From the NCBI GenBank assembly GCA_963822825.1, contig CAWGIW010000001.1, positions 1 through 64,000 on the forward strand: a stretch of DNA of 64,000 nucleotides. Reading direction: 5' to 3'. The notes under the pieces were generated by a model. That model did no database searches and was not told where the DNA came from. It was given only the letters and a program-made list of their open reading frames with translations. Shown piece after piece: positions 1 through 10,109 of the stretch; within the stretch, counting starts at the first letter, position 1; every line of letters begins with the position of its first letter. The position numbers were made by a program, and so were the translations under genes. The stretch is from JAWWPY01 sp963822825. GTDB taxonomy: Bacteria; Actinomycetota; Actinomycetes; Streptosporangiales; Streptosporangiaceae.

Positions 1-414
1 GTCCGGCAACAGCAGAAAACCAGTCAGGGAATGAGCATCTGGTAGCCGCAATTAGGGAAGTGTCGAATTTAGGCACTTCCCAGTTCCCGCGCAGTGTTTC
101 CCAACTGCAATTCAAAAGAGCTGCATTTCGCAATTCAGCAGCAGTATGCGGCTAATTCAGGAGGCAATAGAAGATGTACGGACCAAAGCAAATCAGTGGG
201 TATCAGAGGCTATCCGGTGTTTTCGTGCGAGCTGTTTCGGACCCGGGTGGGTTTGTCGGCTACGCCGACCTCGTTATTCATGACAGTCCACCCCTTACAG
301 GGTGTCCTGTAGTCACGCCCGCGCCTTTTCAAATACTTGGGACGAGTCGGTTTGCAATTGCAAACCGACTATCCTGGCCGAGTTTCACGGCTTCATTCGG
401 AGGAGTTGATAAGC
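1..414. promoter_or_regulatory. Inverted-repeat-rich leader of the mobilisation operon, candidate oriT
   Basis: No convincing gene is seen here. The stretch holds four inverted repeats: an 8-bp stem at 55-62/74-81 with an 11-nt spacer, a 6-bp stem at 255-260/264-269, a 6-bp stem at 296-301/306-311, and a perfect 26-bp palindrome at 345-370. It directly precedes a MobC-like gene, a coupling protein and a MobF relaxase. Origins of transfer commonly sit next to their relaxase operon and contain such repeats, so an oriT is plausible. No known nic sequence was recognised. Confidence 0.4.
345..370. promoter_or_regulatory. Perfect 26-bp palindrome, likely operator or oriT arm
   Basis: The half-site AGTCGGTTTGCAA is followed immediately by its exact reverse complement, with no spacer. 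It ends 44 bp upstream of the GTG start of the RHH protein. RHH relaxosome proteins often bind palindromes in their own promoter or in oriT. No T-run follows, which argues against a terminator. Confidence 0.55.
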
Positions 415-810
415 GTGCCTAAGCAGCCGAGCGCTCTTTCCCGCACCGTCCAGGCTGGCGCAAAAGTGACCGCGGCCGAGTTCCGAGCCATTCGCCAGCG
501 TGCGACCAGCGAAGGCTTGACAGTGAGCGAATGGACCCGTGTGACGGTTCTCCGTGCACTTCAAGTTGACCCCGTCACCCGCACCATGATGGCCGAGTTC
601 TTGGCTATGCGGCGCATTGTCCTGACTCTCTATACCGAGCTACGCACTGGAGGCAAGGAACTTTCGGCGGCAGCCATCGACCGCCTTGTCGCCGATACCG
701 ACCTGCGTAAATATGCCCTGGCCGATCGCCGGATTCGCGACACTCTCGGCTTGCCGATCGAGGAAGATCCGGCTCTTCAGAATTCGAAAGCCCGAAAGGA
801 AAACCAATGA
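415..810 (+). CDS. MobC-like ribbon-helix-helix relaxosome accessory protein
   Basis: A protein of about 131 residues, starting at GTG 415 because GGAGGAG (399-405) lies 9 nt upstream; a longer in-frame ATG at 337 has no such site and would overlap the palindrome. The segment KVTAAEFRAIRQRATSEGLT and the following VSEWTRVTVLRAL look like the RHH fold of plasmid MobC proteins. These bind oriT and help the relaxase. Its stop overlaps the ATG of the coupling protein by four bases (ATGA), so the two are translationally coupled. The family assignment rests on pattern and context; it could also act as operon autoregulator. Confidence 0.6.
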   Translation: MPKQPSALSRTVQAGAKVTAAEFRAIRQRATSEGLTVSEWTRVTVLRALQVDPVTRTMMAEFLAMRRIVLTLYTELRTGGKELSAAAIDRLVADTDLRKYALADRRIRDTLGLPIEEDPALQNSKARKENQ

Positions 811-2780
811 TGAGCACAGCTTCTGCAACACCCGCATGGCCCCGACGTCCCCCTGTTTGGTCTAGTCTGGCCTTGCTCGCTTCCTTCCTTTTGGCAGGTC
901 TCTACTGCCGAATGGAAGTCGCCTTCATGCCGGGTACTCAAGGCAAACTGATACCGACATACATCAAGAGTGCGGTTTGGCGTTATGTTCCCCCGATGCC
1001 AACACTTCGCAAGCGAGTAGGCCCACCTACGCACAAATTCATCCTGCCGGATGGTTCTAGTCTCCAGCTCCCCGCCGCGGTCCTCTACAACGATTTGCGG
1101 CAAACGGTGTACGGCGGAACATCCGTTCTCGCGGTCTTCCAGACCGCCTTTATCTGTTCCGGCTTGACTCTTGTGATCCTTCTCACGTGCGGTATGTACT
1201 TCGACAAACGATATGAGAAAGAGACTCGCAACGGGCGCCGCATTCGCGGCCCTCGCATTGTCAGCCGATGGCAATTCAACACTGAAACGCGCGGCTTTCC
1301 ACTTTCCCTTCGGTGGAGGAACCAGGCCGGCCAGTGGAGACCAGCCTTGATCCGAACTCCGCAAGGACTTCGGTTCCCGCTCACCAATCCGCCCACGATT
1401 TTCGAGCGCCTGAAGGGAAAGAAAGGCTTAGACCTTACGCTCAAACGCTCCAAAGAAGCGCAACACATCCAGGTGTCGGGCGATACCGGAGCCGGTAAAT
1501 CCACCCTCATTCGCAACATCCTCTACCAAGTGGAAGAGCGCGGCGAAACCGCCATTGTGTTCGATCCCGAGCGCGAATATCTGAAGGAGTTTTACGACGA
1601 AACCCGAGGCGATCTGGTTCTCAATCCCAAAGACGAGCGATGCCCGTACTGGGCGATCGGGGACGAGGCAGACGACGAGCCGCAGGCGACTCCCATAGCA
1701 AACGGTCTGTTTCCGGAAGAACCAACCCAACAGAAGTTCTTCCTCAATCACACGCGTGCCATCTTCGCGTATCTGCTTGCCTACTACAAGCCCACGGTGA
1801 ATGAACTGGGCCACTGGATGGCACACCCGGAGGAGATCGACAAGCGGGTCGCTGGCACGGAGCACGCGCACACCATGACGGAGAACGCAGCACCGCAACG
1901 CGCCGGTATTCTCGGCACTCTCAATGAAGCCGGTAAGCCGCTCCGGATGATGCCGACGCACGCCGAAGGCCGCCAGCGCTTCACTGTTCGTGAATGGTCT
2001 AAGAAGCGCCGCGGCTGGATCTTCGTGACCTCGACGGCGGAAACGATTGACGCCGTTCGTCCCCTCCAGGGTCTCTGGCTCGACATGCTGATTCTCAAAC
2101 TCCAGGGCGACGCCGACCCAGACGCGAATCGTTGCTGGCTCGTATTGGACGAGGTCCAGGAACTCCAGCGGCTACCGCAGCTTCCGAAGGCACTCACACG
2201 CCAGCGCAAGTCGGGCAATCCGATCGTCATCGGCTTTCAAGGCATGTCTCAGATCGACGCGAATTACGGCAAGCAAGCGGAGACAATGCTCAGCCAGCCC
2301 TTTTACAATTTCATTCTGCGCACCCAGGAATCCCGCGCCTCTGAGCACCTGTCGAAACGCATCGGCAATGTCCAGATCGAGCGCGTTAAGGAGACCAGGC
2401 CGGCCCATCTACTTCTCGGCAAAGGCCATCGAAGCTACAGCACCGAGCGTGTGATTGAGCCGCTCATCATGCCGTCCGAGATCCAGGAACTGGACGACCT
2501 GACAGGCTACTTCGTCGCCGCAGGCAAGGTGGTACCGATCGCTTTCGATGTCCGCGAAAAACGGCGACGCGCACCGGGACTTATCGAACGCATGATCCCG
2601 AACGTACAAACACGGCCCTTGAACCCGGAACCGAGTCCGGAAGATTCGAGCCGCACACTAGCCACACGCCCCGCCCCATCAGGACCGCAGCCTACCGGTC
2701 CACATGACGCAGCGGATCACACCGAAGACACAGAAGACGACGCCCACATAGTGGCCGGAGCCGCGTCCCGCTACGACTGA
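807..2780 (+). CDS. Type IV secretion coupling protein (TraD/TrwB family ATPase)
   Basis: A 657-residue membrane-anchored DNA pump that would link the relaxosome to a type IV secretion channel. Two hydrophobic segments lie near residues 17-35 and 110-132. The Walker A motif GDTGAGKST is at about 224-232 and Walker B CWLVLDEVQEL at about 443-453, the arrangement of VirD4/TraD ATPases. The C-terminal 60 residues are acidic and proline-rich, as is common for relaxase-contacting tails. The gene is intact, unlike most others in this segment, and overlaps the upstream RHH gene. No channel-forming T4SS genes are visible, so the element may be mobilisable rather than self-transmissible, or those genes lie outside the window. 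Confidence 0.85.
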   Translation: MMSTASATPAWPRRPPVWSSLALLASFLLAGLYCRMEVAFMPGTQGKLIPTYIKSAVWRYVPPMPTLRKRVGPPTHKFILPDGSSLQLPAAVLYNDLRQTVYGGTSVLAVFQTAFICSGLTLVILLTCGMYFDKRYEKETRNGRRIRGPRIVSRWQFNTETRGFPLSLRWRNQAGQWRPALIRTPQGLRFPLTNPPTIFERLKGKKGLDLTLKRSKEAQHIQVSGDTGAGKSTLIRNILYQVEERGETAIVFDPEREYLKEFYDETRGDLVLNPKDERCPYWAIGDEADDEPQATPIANGLFPEEPTQQKFFLNHTRAIFAYLLAYYKPTVNELGHWMAHPEEIDKRVAGTEHAHTMTENAAPQRAGILGTLNEAGKPLRMMPTHAEGRQRFTVREWSKKRRGWIFVTSTAETIDAVRPLQGLWLDMLILKLQGDADPDANRCWLVLDEVQELQRLPQLPKALTRQRKSGNPIVIGFQGMSQIDANYGKQAETMLSQPFYNFILRTQESRASEHLSKRIGNVQIERVKETRPAHLLLGKGHRSYSTERVIEPLIMPSEIQELDDLTGYFVAAGKVVPIAFDVREKRRRAPGLIERMIPNVQTRPLNPEPSPEDSSRTLATRPAPSGPQPTGPHDAADHTEDTEDDAHIVAGAASRYD

Positions 2781-2805
2781 TGCTCGTACCAGACCAACGG
2801 GGTGA

Positions 2806-2841
2806 TGCTGGCTCTACAGCACCTTCCGGCCAGAGCCAGCA
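2806..2841. terminator. Hairpin between coupling protein and relaxase genes
   Basis: TGCTGGCTCT (2806-2815) is complemented exactly by AGAGCCAGCA (2832-2841) with a 16-nt loop. It lies 26 bp after the coupling-protein stop. There is no U-tract, so it may be an attenuator or mRNA-stabilising stem instead of a terminator. Confidence 0.35.
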
Positions 2842-2906
2842 CACCTCCAGACCTGCATCTATTAGCCTCGCCAGAAAAACCGTTCTCCATCTAGAAAGTT
2901 GCTCCT

Positions 2907-5664
2907 ATGGTCGATCCCTCGAAACCGCTGGTTCCCGCTAAGGTCAAGGATTATTACAAGAGCGAATACTCTGCCGCATCCAATTCCTACTTCTCCCAGT
3001 CCGGAACGCTTCAAGGCCAATGGCACGGCCAGCTCGCCGCCGAGTTCGGTCTGACTGGGGCAGTCGAGGCGCAGGCATTTGACCGTCTCGCCGATGGCGA
3101 GGACCCCAGATCCGGCAACCAACTCATTCGTCATCGAGATACCCATCTCACGCGAGAAGGCAAAGAAGTGGCGCATCGAGCTGCCTGGGATCTGACCTTC
3201 AATGCCCCAAAGACGGTTTCCCTTACCGCGCTCGTCGGAGAAGACGAACGCGTGCGCGAGGCCCACCGCCAGGCGGTTACCAAAACCCTGGATTACCTGG
3301 AGCGGTATACACAGGCCCGGACCGGAGGCAACGCACCGCCACAGACCACGGGACGCTGGGCGACAGCGACCTTCGAACACGACACAGCACGGCCAGTTGA
3401 CGGATATCCGGCCCCGCACCTCCATACCCACGCCATCGTCTTCAACATGACGACCGACGCGGAAGGCAACCACCGATCGCTTCAGCCTTACGAGTTCTTT
3501 CGCGCCCAGGCGATGGCCACCGCGATTTACCAGTCGGAACTGGGAAACAACTTGCGCGCTCTCGGATACGAGGTGACCCGGGGGACCAACCACGCTCCGG
3601 ATATCGCCGGTTATACACCCGAATACTTAGCGGCGGAAAGCCTTCGGCATGCCAAGCTAAAACAACGTTTAGAGGAACTCGGTGTAGCAGGCCGAAGAGC
3701 CGAGGACATCGTCAATCACCAGAACCGGGAAGACAAGCTCGCCATCAGCGCCGACGAGCTCCGGAAACTTCACAAGGCAAATGCCGAACTCTGGGGAAAC
3801 CAGCCGGCCCGGGTTGTGGAGCAAGCCTCCACCAAAATCGCTCCTCCGCAGTTGGCAGACGAGCAACGCCTGCACATGACAAGCGAAGCGGTCCGGTCGG
3901 CCGTCCGGAAGTTGAACGAGCGCACGGCCGTCATCGAGGAGCATCGGATCATCACCCAAGCACTTCGATATGGCCAGGGTCATTTTCTCCTGAACGATGT
4001 CGAGCAGGAATTGCAACGCCAGCGGGCCTCCCGGGAACTGATCAGCGTCGACCATGTCAGGCCCCACGCTCCCGGTCACCGCTACACGACGCCTGCGATG
4101 ATTCGGATGGAGCGCCATGTCCTTTCGCGAGTGATGGAAGGGCAAAACAGCGTGACGCCCATCGCGGAGGACCCGAACCTCTCCCGCTATGAAATTCTCA
4201 AGGGGAACGAGCGACGCCAGGCCGTCCTGAAGGGTCTACTCACAACTCGGGACCAGATTGTCGGATTACAGGGCGGCGCGGGAACCGGCAAAACGACAGC
4301 CCTCGAAATCGTCAAAGAGATCGCCGAAGAACACGGTTTTGAAGTCCGTGGACTCGCGCCGACATCGCGCGCTCGAAACGAATTAGCAGCCCGAGGAATC
4401 CAGTCCGCCACCCTGCAAAAACACCTTCTAACCGGCGCCAAAGGCGAACAGCAAACGTCGCCTCCCCGCTTATATTTTGTTGACGAGTCGAGTCTGTCCT
4501 CGACTAACCAGATGCACCAGTTCCTAAAGACCCTCCGGCCGAATGACCGAGTCATCCTTGTCGGTGATGTCCGCCAACACCAATCCGTTGAAGCGGGCAG
4601 GATCTTCGGCGAACTGCAGGACGCCGGCATGAAAACGGCCCAGCTCAACAAAGTCGTTCGGCAAAAAGATGCCGACCTAAAGCGATCCGTCATCCTGATG
4701 GCAAACGGCAAAGTCGCCGAAGGCGTCGAAGAGCTGCGAAAACAAGGGCGCGTGCATGAGGCCCCTAAACGGCAAGACCGCTTCGCGGCGCTCGCAAATG
4801 CATACCTGGACAGTCCCGAGAACACGCTCGTCGTATCCCCCGACAACCTGAGCCGCCAGGAAATCAACACGGCGATCCGCGAGCAGCGCAAGCGCCTCGG
4901 AGAACTGAAAGAGGAGCGAACGGTGCGCGGTTCTCATTCGCAAAGACCTCGACGCCGAAGATCGAAAGAGGGCCGAATCGTACCGTGTCAGCGACGCGAT
5001 CCGCTTCCATGCCAACATCCCCTCACTGAAAGTCAAAGCCGGGGATCTGGCCACCATCCTCGATGCGCACCCGGACGAAAACACCATTTCAGTCCAGATC
5101 CGGCAGCAAGATGGCAAGCTCCGCAATTTGACCTTCAATCCAAAGCTGCGAACAGCACTCAGTGTGTTCGAACCCCAGGAGCGCTCTTTCGCGCCAGGTG
5201 ACAAGATACAGTTCACTACTCCGTGGTCACAGAAAGGCGTTGCTTCACGTGATACAGCCGTCATTGAACACATCGAATCCAACGGGAACATAGCCGTCCG
5301 TCTCGATAACAACAGGCGAGTCGCCTGGAATCTAAAAGACTTCAATCATCTCGACTACGCTTACGCCATGACGAGCCACTCTTCCCAGGGAATGACTGTC
5401 GATCGCGTCCTCATCCACGTCGATACCGGAGACTCCCGCGTTCGCGGCCTGGTGGACAAAACCCTTTCATACGTGGCAACTTCCCGCGCCCGCCACGATG
5501 CGCAGATATTCACTGACAACGCCGCCGAGCTCTCGCGAGCACTCAGCCGCGACAATGTCAAAGACACGGCGCTGAGCGCAGCACAGATCAAACGTACCGG
5601 GCTGCAGCCGAAACAAAGACGGCCGCCCAGTACGCTATTCAGTCAAACTGTCCAGTCCTTATGA
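2907..5664 (+). CDS. MobF-family relaxase/helicase, split by a frameshift near 4920-4935
   Basis: A conjugative relaxase that nicks oriT and unwinds the transferred strand. The first frame (2907-about 4925) has the N-terminal tyrosines in KVKDYYKSEY, the metal-binding triad PHLHTHAIVFN (H171, H173, H175), and the helicase Walker A GGAGTGKTT at about 455-463 with Walker B FVDESS near 522. It then runs into nonsense. The next frame, readable from about 4930 as VLIRKDLDAEDRKRAESY, continues without a break to 5664 and carries the last helicase motifs (AMTSHSSQGMTVDR, YVATSRAR). One extra base restores a protein of about 918 residues, normal for MobF. This is therefore one broken gene or a sequencing error, not two genes. 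Confidence 0.85.
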
Positions 5665-6142
5665 ATGAGCAAACTATACACATCTGTTGCGCCAGCCTCT
5701 GCTAACGATCGCGTCCCGTTGTAGCAAAGATCAAAAGGCTCCCACGAACAAACTTCAGGCCATCATCGAAGCAGCAGAGCCCAAGCTTTACGAGCTGCCT
5801 TCGGCCGGTTGAGAACCTCAAACCTCTGGAAGCAGCAGGGTTAGCAAAGCTCGGAAAGAGAGGCAACCGTGGTTCCTCCACTAAAGGAGTTCGGCTCACC
5901 AGACCTTGAATCACCCAACTTCCTGGCTATCACTGTGCCCCCAGTAAATAGGACAAAGCCAGGATCCACCCAGCACAGAGCCTCATGAGCGGAGCCTCAA
6001 GACAATTCTGTTGTGCCGCACCCCGACTAGATGCAGGCGTACGGCGGACCTTCACCGTGCGCTCACGCTCGTTCGCCGTGCATCCACGTCTATGAACATG
6101 GCGCCGGTCGAGTGAGCAGCGGCCAGTTACCGGCCGTGACAT
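5665..6142. other. Gene-free stretch after the relaxase
   Basis: Nothing convincing is coded on either strand. Short open frames here lack ribosome sites and recognisable sequence. It separates the + strand mobilisation operon from the - strand cargo genes and may be decayed element sequence. Confidence 0.4.
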
Positions 6143-6330
6143 CTATCCGTTTTCGATTTCTATCTCTGGATATTGCCGACGTACCTCGCTCACTAGCTCC
6201 TCGCGGTCATAATCGCTAAATTCCTTGAGTACTTCATTCTTTTCCTCGTCACAGATCGACGCTTCGTAGAAGGTGTTATACTCTCGATCTTTCGATTCGA
6301 AATGTATGCAGTCAAAGCGTATTTCCTCTG
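6143..6330 (-). CDS. Short unrecognised coding-like fragment without a clear start
   Basis: Reading on the - strand gives about 62 codons ending at TAG (6145-6143), including NEVLKEFSDYDREELVSEV and RRQYPEIEIENG, an acidic, well-formed protein-like sequence. No start codon lies in this frame; an ATG-ATG-GAC sits just upstream in another frame near 6335, so a one-base shift as in neighbouring genes would supply a start. I do not recognise the family. Confidence 0.3.
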
Positions 6331-6460
6331 TCCATCATCGCGTTTTTGTCTGTAAGCATTCACATCCTCCAAATTCTATTGCATTTTCGAATACTTTACA
6401 CGGAGTCCAATCCCAAACAAACCAAATCGGTCTCGTGCTCACCAATCAAAGCTGGGCGAC

Positions 6461-6819
6461 TCAGCCCTGATCCTTTTGGCGCTCCTTTGCCCATCTCGCA
6501 TTCGCACTGTTTTGCGCCCGTCTCCGCTTCTCTTCCGGCGTCAACTTCGACCAGAACTCCCGAGAGACAGCACCAAGTGTCTTTCGAAAAGCTTCTGCCT
6601 GATTCCCTTTACCGTCTTGCTGAGCGGGGATTGCTCGCGTTTCCGTTCGCGTCGCAATGCGTCTAATCCCCGGCTCAACGCCTCATAGCGTGACACTCCA
6701 CATTCTTTTGCCACGCTATTGAGCTTTCGATACAACGATTCTGTAGCCTGCAGCCAGACTGGAATTGTTGGATCATCTTTTTCGGGCTTGTCACGCTTGA
6801 CTTTCCTCTTGTTTGACAA
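6461..6819 (-). CDS. Small conserved-looking hypothetical protein, frameshifted
   Basis: The frame opens at ATG 6819 with a lysine-rich start and the segment SLYRKLNSVAKECGVSRYEA, then loses sense after about residue 75. The adjacent frame then reads AEAFRKTLGAVSREFWSKL followed by TPEEKRRRAQNSANARWAKE and stops at 6461. Joined, they give about 118 residues, basic and helical, possibly nucleic-acid binding. It lies just downstream of the CBASS cassette on the same strand, with a gap of about 155 bp. The function is unknown. Confidence 0.4.
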
Positions 6820-6974
6820 CGCGTTGGCCCCTTCATTCGCCCGAATCAGGCGAAGAGACTCACGAGATACCGCCCATTAGGGTGTTCGGTACTGCTTCCT
6901 AGTGACATCGTAGTGCATTTACGTTTGAACCTATTGAAGCTGACTCCATCCGCGAGAGACAGGAAGCAAGATTA

Positions 6975-7698
6975 TCAGACCGTTAACCATTTCGCGTAAG
7001 CCTGAACGTCAATCATCGGCACAGTGCCACTGAACTGCAGCATGGAGATCAGATTAAAAAGGAACGCCGTCGCCGGCCTACCTTCTCTGGTAAAAGCATA
7101 TTCGCCCGTCGACTGCTCCAATGTGAAGTGACCGTGCACAGCAACGCAGCCGATATCGAGATGCCCTTCCGCCGTGTCCTTGGCGAGTGCCTTTTTCACT
7201 CGTTCGCCAATGCCGGACTCCAATCGCTTTCGAAGGTCAAGAGCCCACCGATGATAGGTATCAGGGGTTTGGCCGGATAGATGCCCTTCGCATATGGGAT
7301 GGGCAGACTTGTCCTGTGAAGGCGACGAACGCTCGCAATTTTGGTTTGGGCATACTCCACCTCGCCCGCGTTGATCGCCTGTTTGGCCTCAAAAACAGCA
7401 TAAACGCTTTCCGCTGGGATTATCGTCTGGTCTTGGTAGTGGAATATGAACGGGAATACTGCCGGTCGAAAACAACGACGTCGATCTGGTCGCTAAATAC
7501 TCCTTTGCTATCGACAACATGCGCCTTGGCCGCCTGATAGCGTTCCGGAAGGTAGGTTTGGAGCAACTCCAGCCACACGGCTTCGCTCGCATCGCCTTTC
7601 GTTCCGGGGTGCCCGAATGTTTTCCGGACAGTCTGCAGCCTTTGCTGGATATCCTCGTGCAGGCCCGCTAGCAGTTGAGGCAGTGACCAGGCGCTCAC
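6975..7698 (-). pseudogene. DUF6602/NucC-like PD-(D/E)XK nuclease, putative CBASS effector, frameshifted
   Basis: The GTG start at 7698 follows an AGGAG site and overlaps the stop of the AAA+ gene (GTGA). Three frames must be joined: LLQTYLPERYQAAKAHVVDS and FSDQIDVVVFDRQYS, then FIFHYQDQTIIPAESVYAVF and EAKQAINAGEVEYAQTKIAS, then DIGCVAVHGHFTLEQ to the end at 6975. Restoring one C in a CCC run near 7449 gives ID followed by 30 residues and EAK, the active-site spacing known for the CBASS nuclease NucC (IDx30EAK). The family is one I recall as DUF6602. A NucC-like enzyme would be activated by a cyclic trinucleotide and cleave double-stranded DNA. Function is inferred from motif and position; as sequenced, no full protein is made. 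Confidence 0.7.
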
Positions 7699-8622
7699 GC
7701 TCTCTTCTCCTCAAAAGGCGGCGTCGGCTTCATCTCGCGCGCAATCTCGAGTGCGCGACCGGTCGACGGGATGCGAGGGATACGCATCTAGCACCACCGC
7801 CGGCATGAGACGCTGCGTCAGATCAGAAAACGTAAATCCATAATGGGCAGCTTATTCGGCCCGGTGGCTGTTACCAGCGCTTCGATTTGGGTTTTCGCGA
7901 ACCCCAAATGCTCGAAAGCTCCGCTAAGCACGGCACGCCGTTGTACGTCGTTAGGCCTATCGAAGGTCAGGATGTCGGCCGCGCGCCGTTTTACTGCAGG
8001 ATCAAGAGCACCGATCCGGTTGGTGCACATGATTACGGCGGCGGGCACTTACCGTTCCCGAGACGGTCGATACCGCGGATGAAAGCATTAACCCCTGCCC
8101 GGTCCTCATGATGCATTTGCGCTGCCTCGCGCGATTGCGCTAAGTGCGTCCGCTTCGTCGACCAAAAGAATCACGGCACCGCGCGCCGCGCCGAGCGGAT
8201 TTTAGTTTCGTTGCCTCCATGACTGTATGATCGAAGGCGGCCGAAAGAACTGCGTCATCTCGCCTACCCTACCCTGGCCACGTGTTGACAAGCTAAGCGG
8301 AAACAACGTGATCCGATATTTCTCTTGCCGGGCAACCGCATCGCCGATCGTTTCCGCAAGTTCAGTCTTACCGGAACCGATATCACCGCAAGAACAACCA
8401 GGGAGGCCTCTCAAGACATATTCAGCAGCCCATTCGAATTTCCGTGATGCTTTCGCCCCCAAGTTTCCAGACCGGCCGGGTTGACAAGTAAACTTAGGAT
8501 CTTGTTCAGGCGCGAGATGTGGCCATCAAGACCGACCAGCGCCCCAATCGTTCGTGTGCCTCGATATCCGGATATGTAATCCGCCGATCGAAAAGCTCAT
8601 CCAGCGCAGGATTTGCGCTCAT
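7695..8622 (-). pseudogene. TRIP13/Pch2-like AAA+ ATPase of type III CBASS (Cap6-like), frameshifted
   Basis: The ATG at 8622 overlaps the stop of the HORMA gene (ATGA). Reconstructed across frames: SANPALDELFDRRITYPDIE, then LGALVGLDGHISRLNKILSL, then FEWAAEYVLRG and the Walker A region GDIGSGKTELAE, then GAVILLVDEADAL (Walker B), PPAVIMCTNRIGALDPAVKR (sensor 1 and arginine-finger region) and a C-terminal LEIAREMKPTPPFEEKRA ending at 7695. At least five single-base shifts interrupt it. TRIP13-type ATPases disassemble HORMA-nucleotidyltransferase complexes and so restrain type III CBASS. Order and overlaps with HORMA and effector genes support this role. Confidence 0.75.
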
Positions 8623-9136
8623 CGAAATCCCCTCAGGCTGGAACGTTTTAGTGCCCGTCCGCCGGACGAGTAGGTCAGATCCTCGATCAGATAGCCATTG
8701 AGGCCAGGTTCATCCGCACCTGTACGAGTGAACGGCATCTGCCGCCTGAAGGCATCCTTTTCTGATTGGCTCAATGCGTGCCATGCTGAACTATAAGTGA
8801 GGTAACTGTAGAAGGAAGCGCCACTGATATCGGCGCCCGGCCAGCATTCTCCCGGGATCATCGTCATTGGCCGCGAAACCGGCCAAGTCGCGCGCCGTGT
8901 ATCGCAAAGTCGGTTCGATCCACTGGCCGTTGCGCTTGAATCCAAGCGTTAATGTTCCGAGATAGCCCTTTTCAAAAGCTCTGTCGCCTCAGCCTCGTAT
9001 TCGCAATTGTGGCGTCAGCCGGGGCGCCATAAAAACGCTGCACTCGCTTCAGGTCGGTTGCCACCTTGGACGCCATGTATTTTGCGTGAGTCAACGTAAA
9101 TGTTGTCGTCTCGGTGATGGTAAAGCTGCTGCTCAT
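8619..9136 (-). pseudogene. Bacterial HORMA-domain protein of type III CBASS (Cap7-like), frameshifted
   Basis: The start ATG at 9136 lies 8 nt after the nucleotidyltransferase stop. The reconstructed protein is about 172 residues: MSSSFTITETTTFTLTHAKY, ASKVATDLKRVQRFYGAPAD, then YEAEATELL, GYLGTLTLGFKRNGQWIEPT, and lastly ISGASFYSYLTYSSAWHALS through GGRALKRSSLRGFR. This matches what I remember of the bacterial HORMA family found beside CD-NTases. Such HORMA proteins bind a trigger peptide and switch on the nucleotidyltransferase. About four single-base shifts break the frame; the conserved residues are otherwise intact. Confidence 0.7.
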
Positions 9137-9144
9137 GGTCCCCC

Positions 9145-10109
9145 CTACGCCTGAAACGATGAACCGAATACCTTCTGCCAGTAATACACGGTCTTTTCTT
9201 TTGTGGTCGCCGCCAGAGCCGCATCGATCGCGTCACCAGCTGTCAATGCGGCGCCACAATGTCATCGGCCTGGGCAGCTGTGTAGAGACGGCTTACATTG
9301 TTTTTGGCATTGACAGGATCAACTATTTGAACCGGCGACGTGAAAGTACTGGACCTTGGATGCGGGGTAACAATCTTCGAACACAATCTTTTCGCGCAAG
9401 CTCGTCCTTCCGATGTAAGTGAAAAGATGCTGCAAAGCCTCCGGGTAGTCGCTGAGATCGATGCCTTGGTCACAGATGTGCGCAAGAATCAGCTCGATCA
9501 TGAATGACTTGAACCGAAACCCGTCCCTCTCGCTTTTGGCCAGCCGCGCCCACGCTTTGACAAGCCGAACGACCTGCGAAAATGCTCCGGGTTGCACTCG
9601 TTTTCTTTGCGGATGAACTCGATGTGCAACGGGATGTTCGTTTCGAGGAGGGACCCGTCTTCCTGGCTGACCAGATCCCCATACCATTGCGGGTTGCCTT
9701 TGTAGAGAATGGGGACAATATCGACATCGAGGCCGGTTCCCCGGAACGAGACGGTGACACTGTAGGTCTGCGGTTTGACCTGATCCGGGCTGAAGTTTGG
9801 AAAGGCTTTGCGCAAGCGATCGGCCAGGTAGTTCAACAGGCTCTGGATCTCATGGGGTGCGTCGGCACCGCTGATGTAGCAGGCCACATCGATATCGTTC
9901 AGTGTGCGCAAGGCCGTGCCCTTGGCGAGACTTCCTGACAGAAGCATCTTCCTGAGAGAAAAATCCGGATGTTCACCCAGATAATTTTCCAGGCGTTCCC
10001 TCAGACGGCGGGCTTGAGCCCGATATTCGTTTGCTTTGTCCTTCGGCAAGTTCACCCTGTCCTGCGCGAAACGGACGATATCGTCGTGATCTACATGCTG
10101 CCGTGACAT
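9145..10109 (-). pseudogene. CD-NTase (CBASS cyclic oligonucleotide synthase), frameshifted in its C-terminal half
   Basis: The first 185 residues are in one frame and contain the catalytic core of the cGAS/DncV-like family: LLSGSLAKGTALRTLNDIDV (G59-S60; D72 and D74) and the third aspartate in GTGLDVDIVP (about D128-D130). Downstream frames supply VRLVKAWARLAKSERDGFRF, KSFMIELILAHICDQGIDLS, PEALQHLFTYIGRTSLREKI and AAQADDI, ending with YYWQKVFGSSFQA at 9145; about 320 residues in all. Three one-base shifts are needed; one is fixed by adding a G to an AGG run. The enzyme would make a cyclic di- or trinucleotide messenger. Its ATG abuts the upstream small gene's stop, with AGGAG just before it. 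Confidence 0.8.

Noticed and set aside
4900..5130. Programmed ribosomal frameshift in the MobF relaxase
   Set aside because: No slippery sequence or stimulatory structure is apparent, MobF genes are not known to use frameshifting, and many neighbouring genes show the same kind of one-base break.
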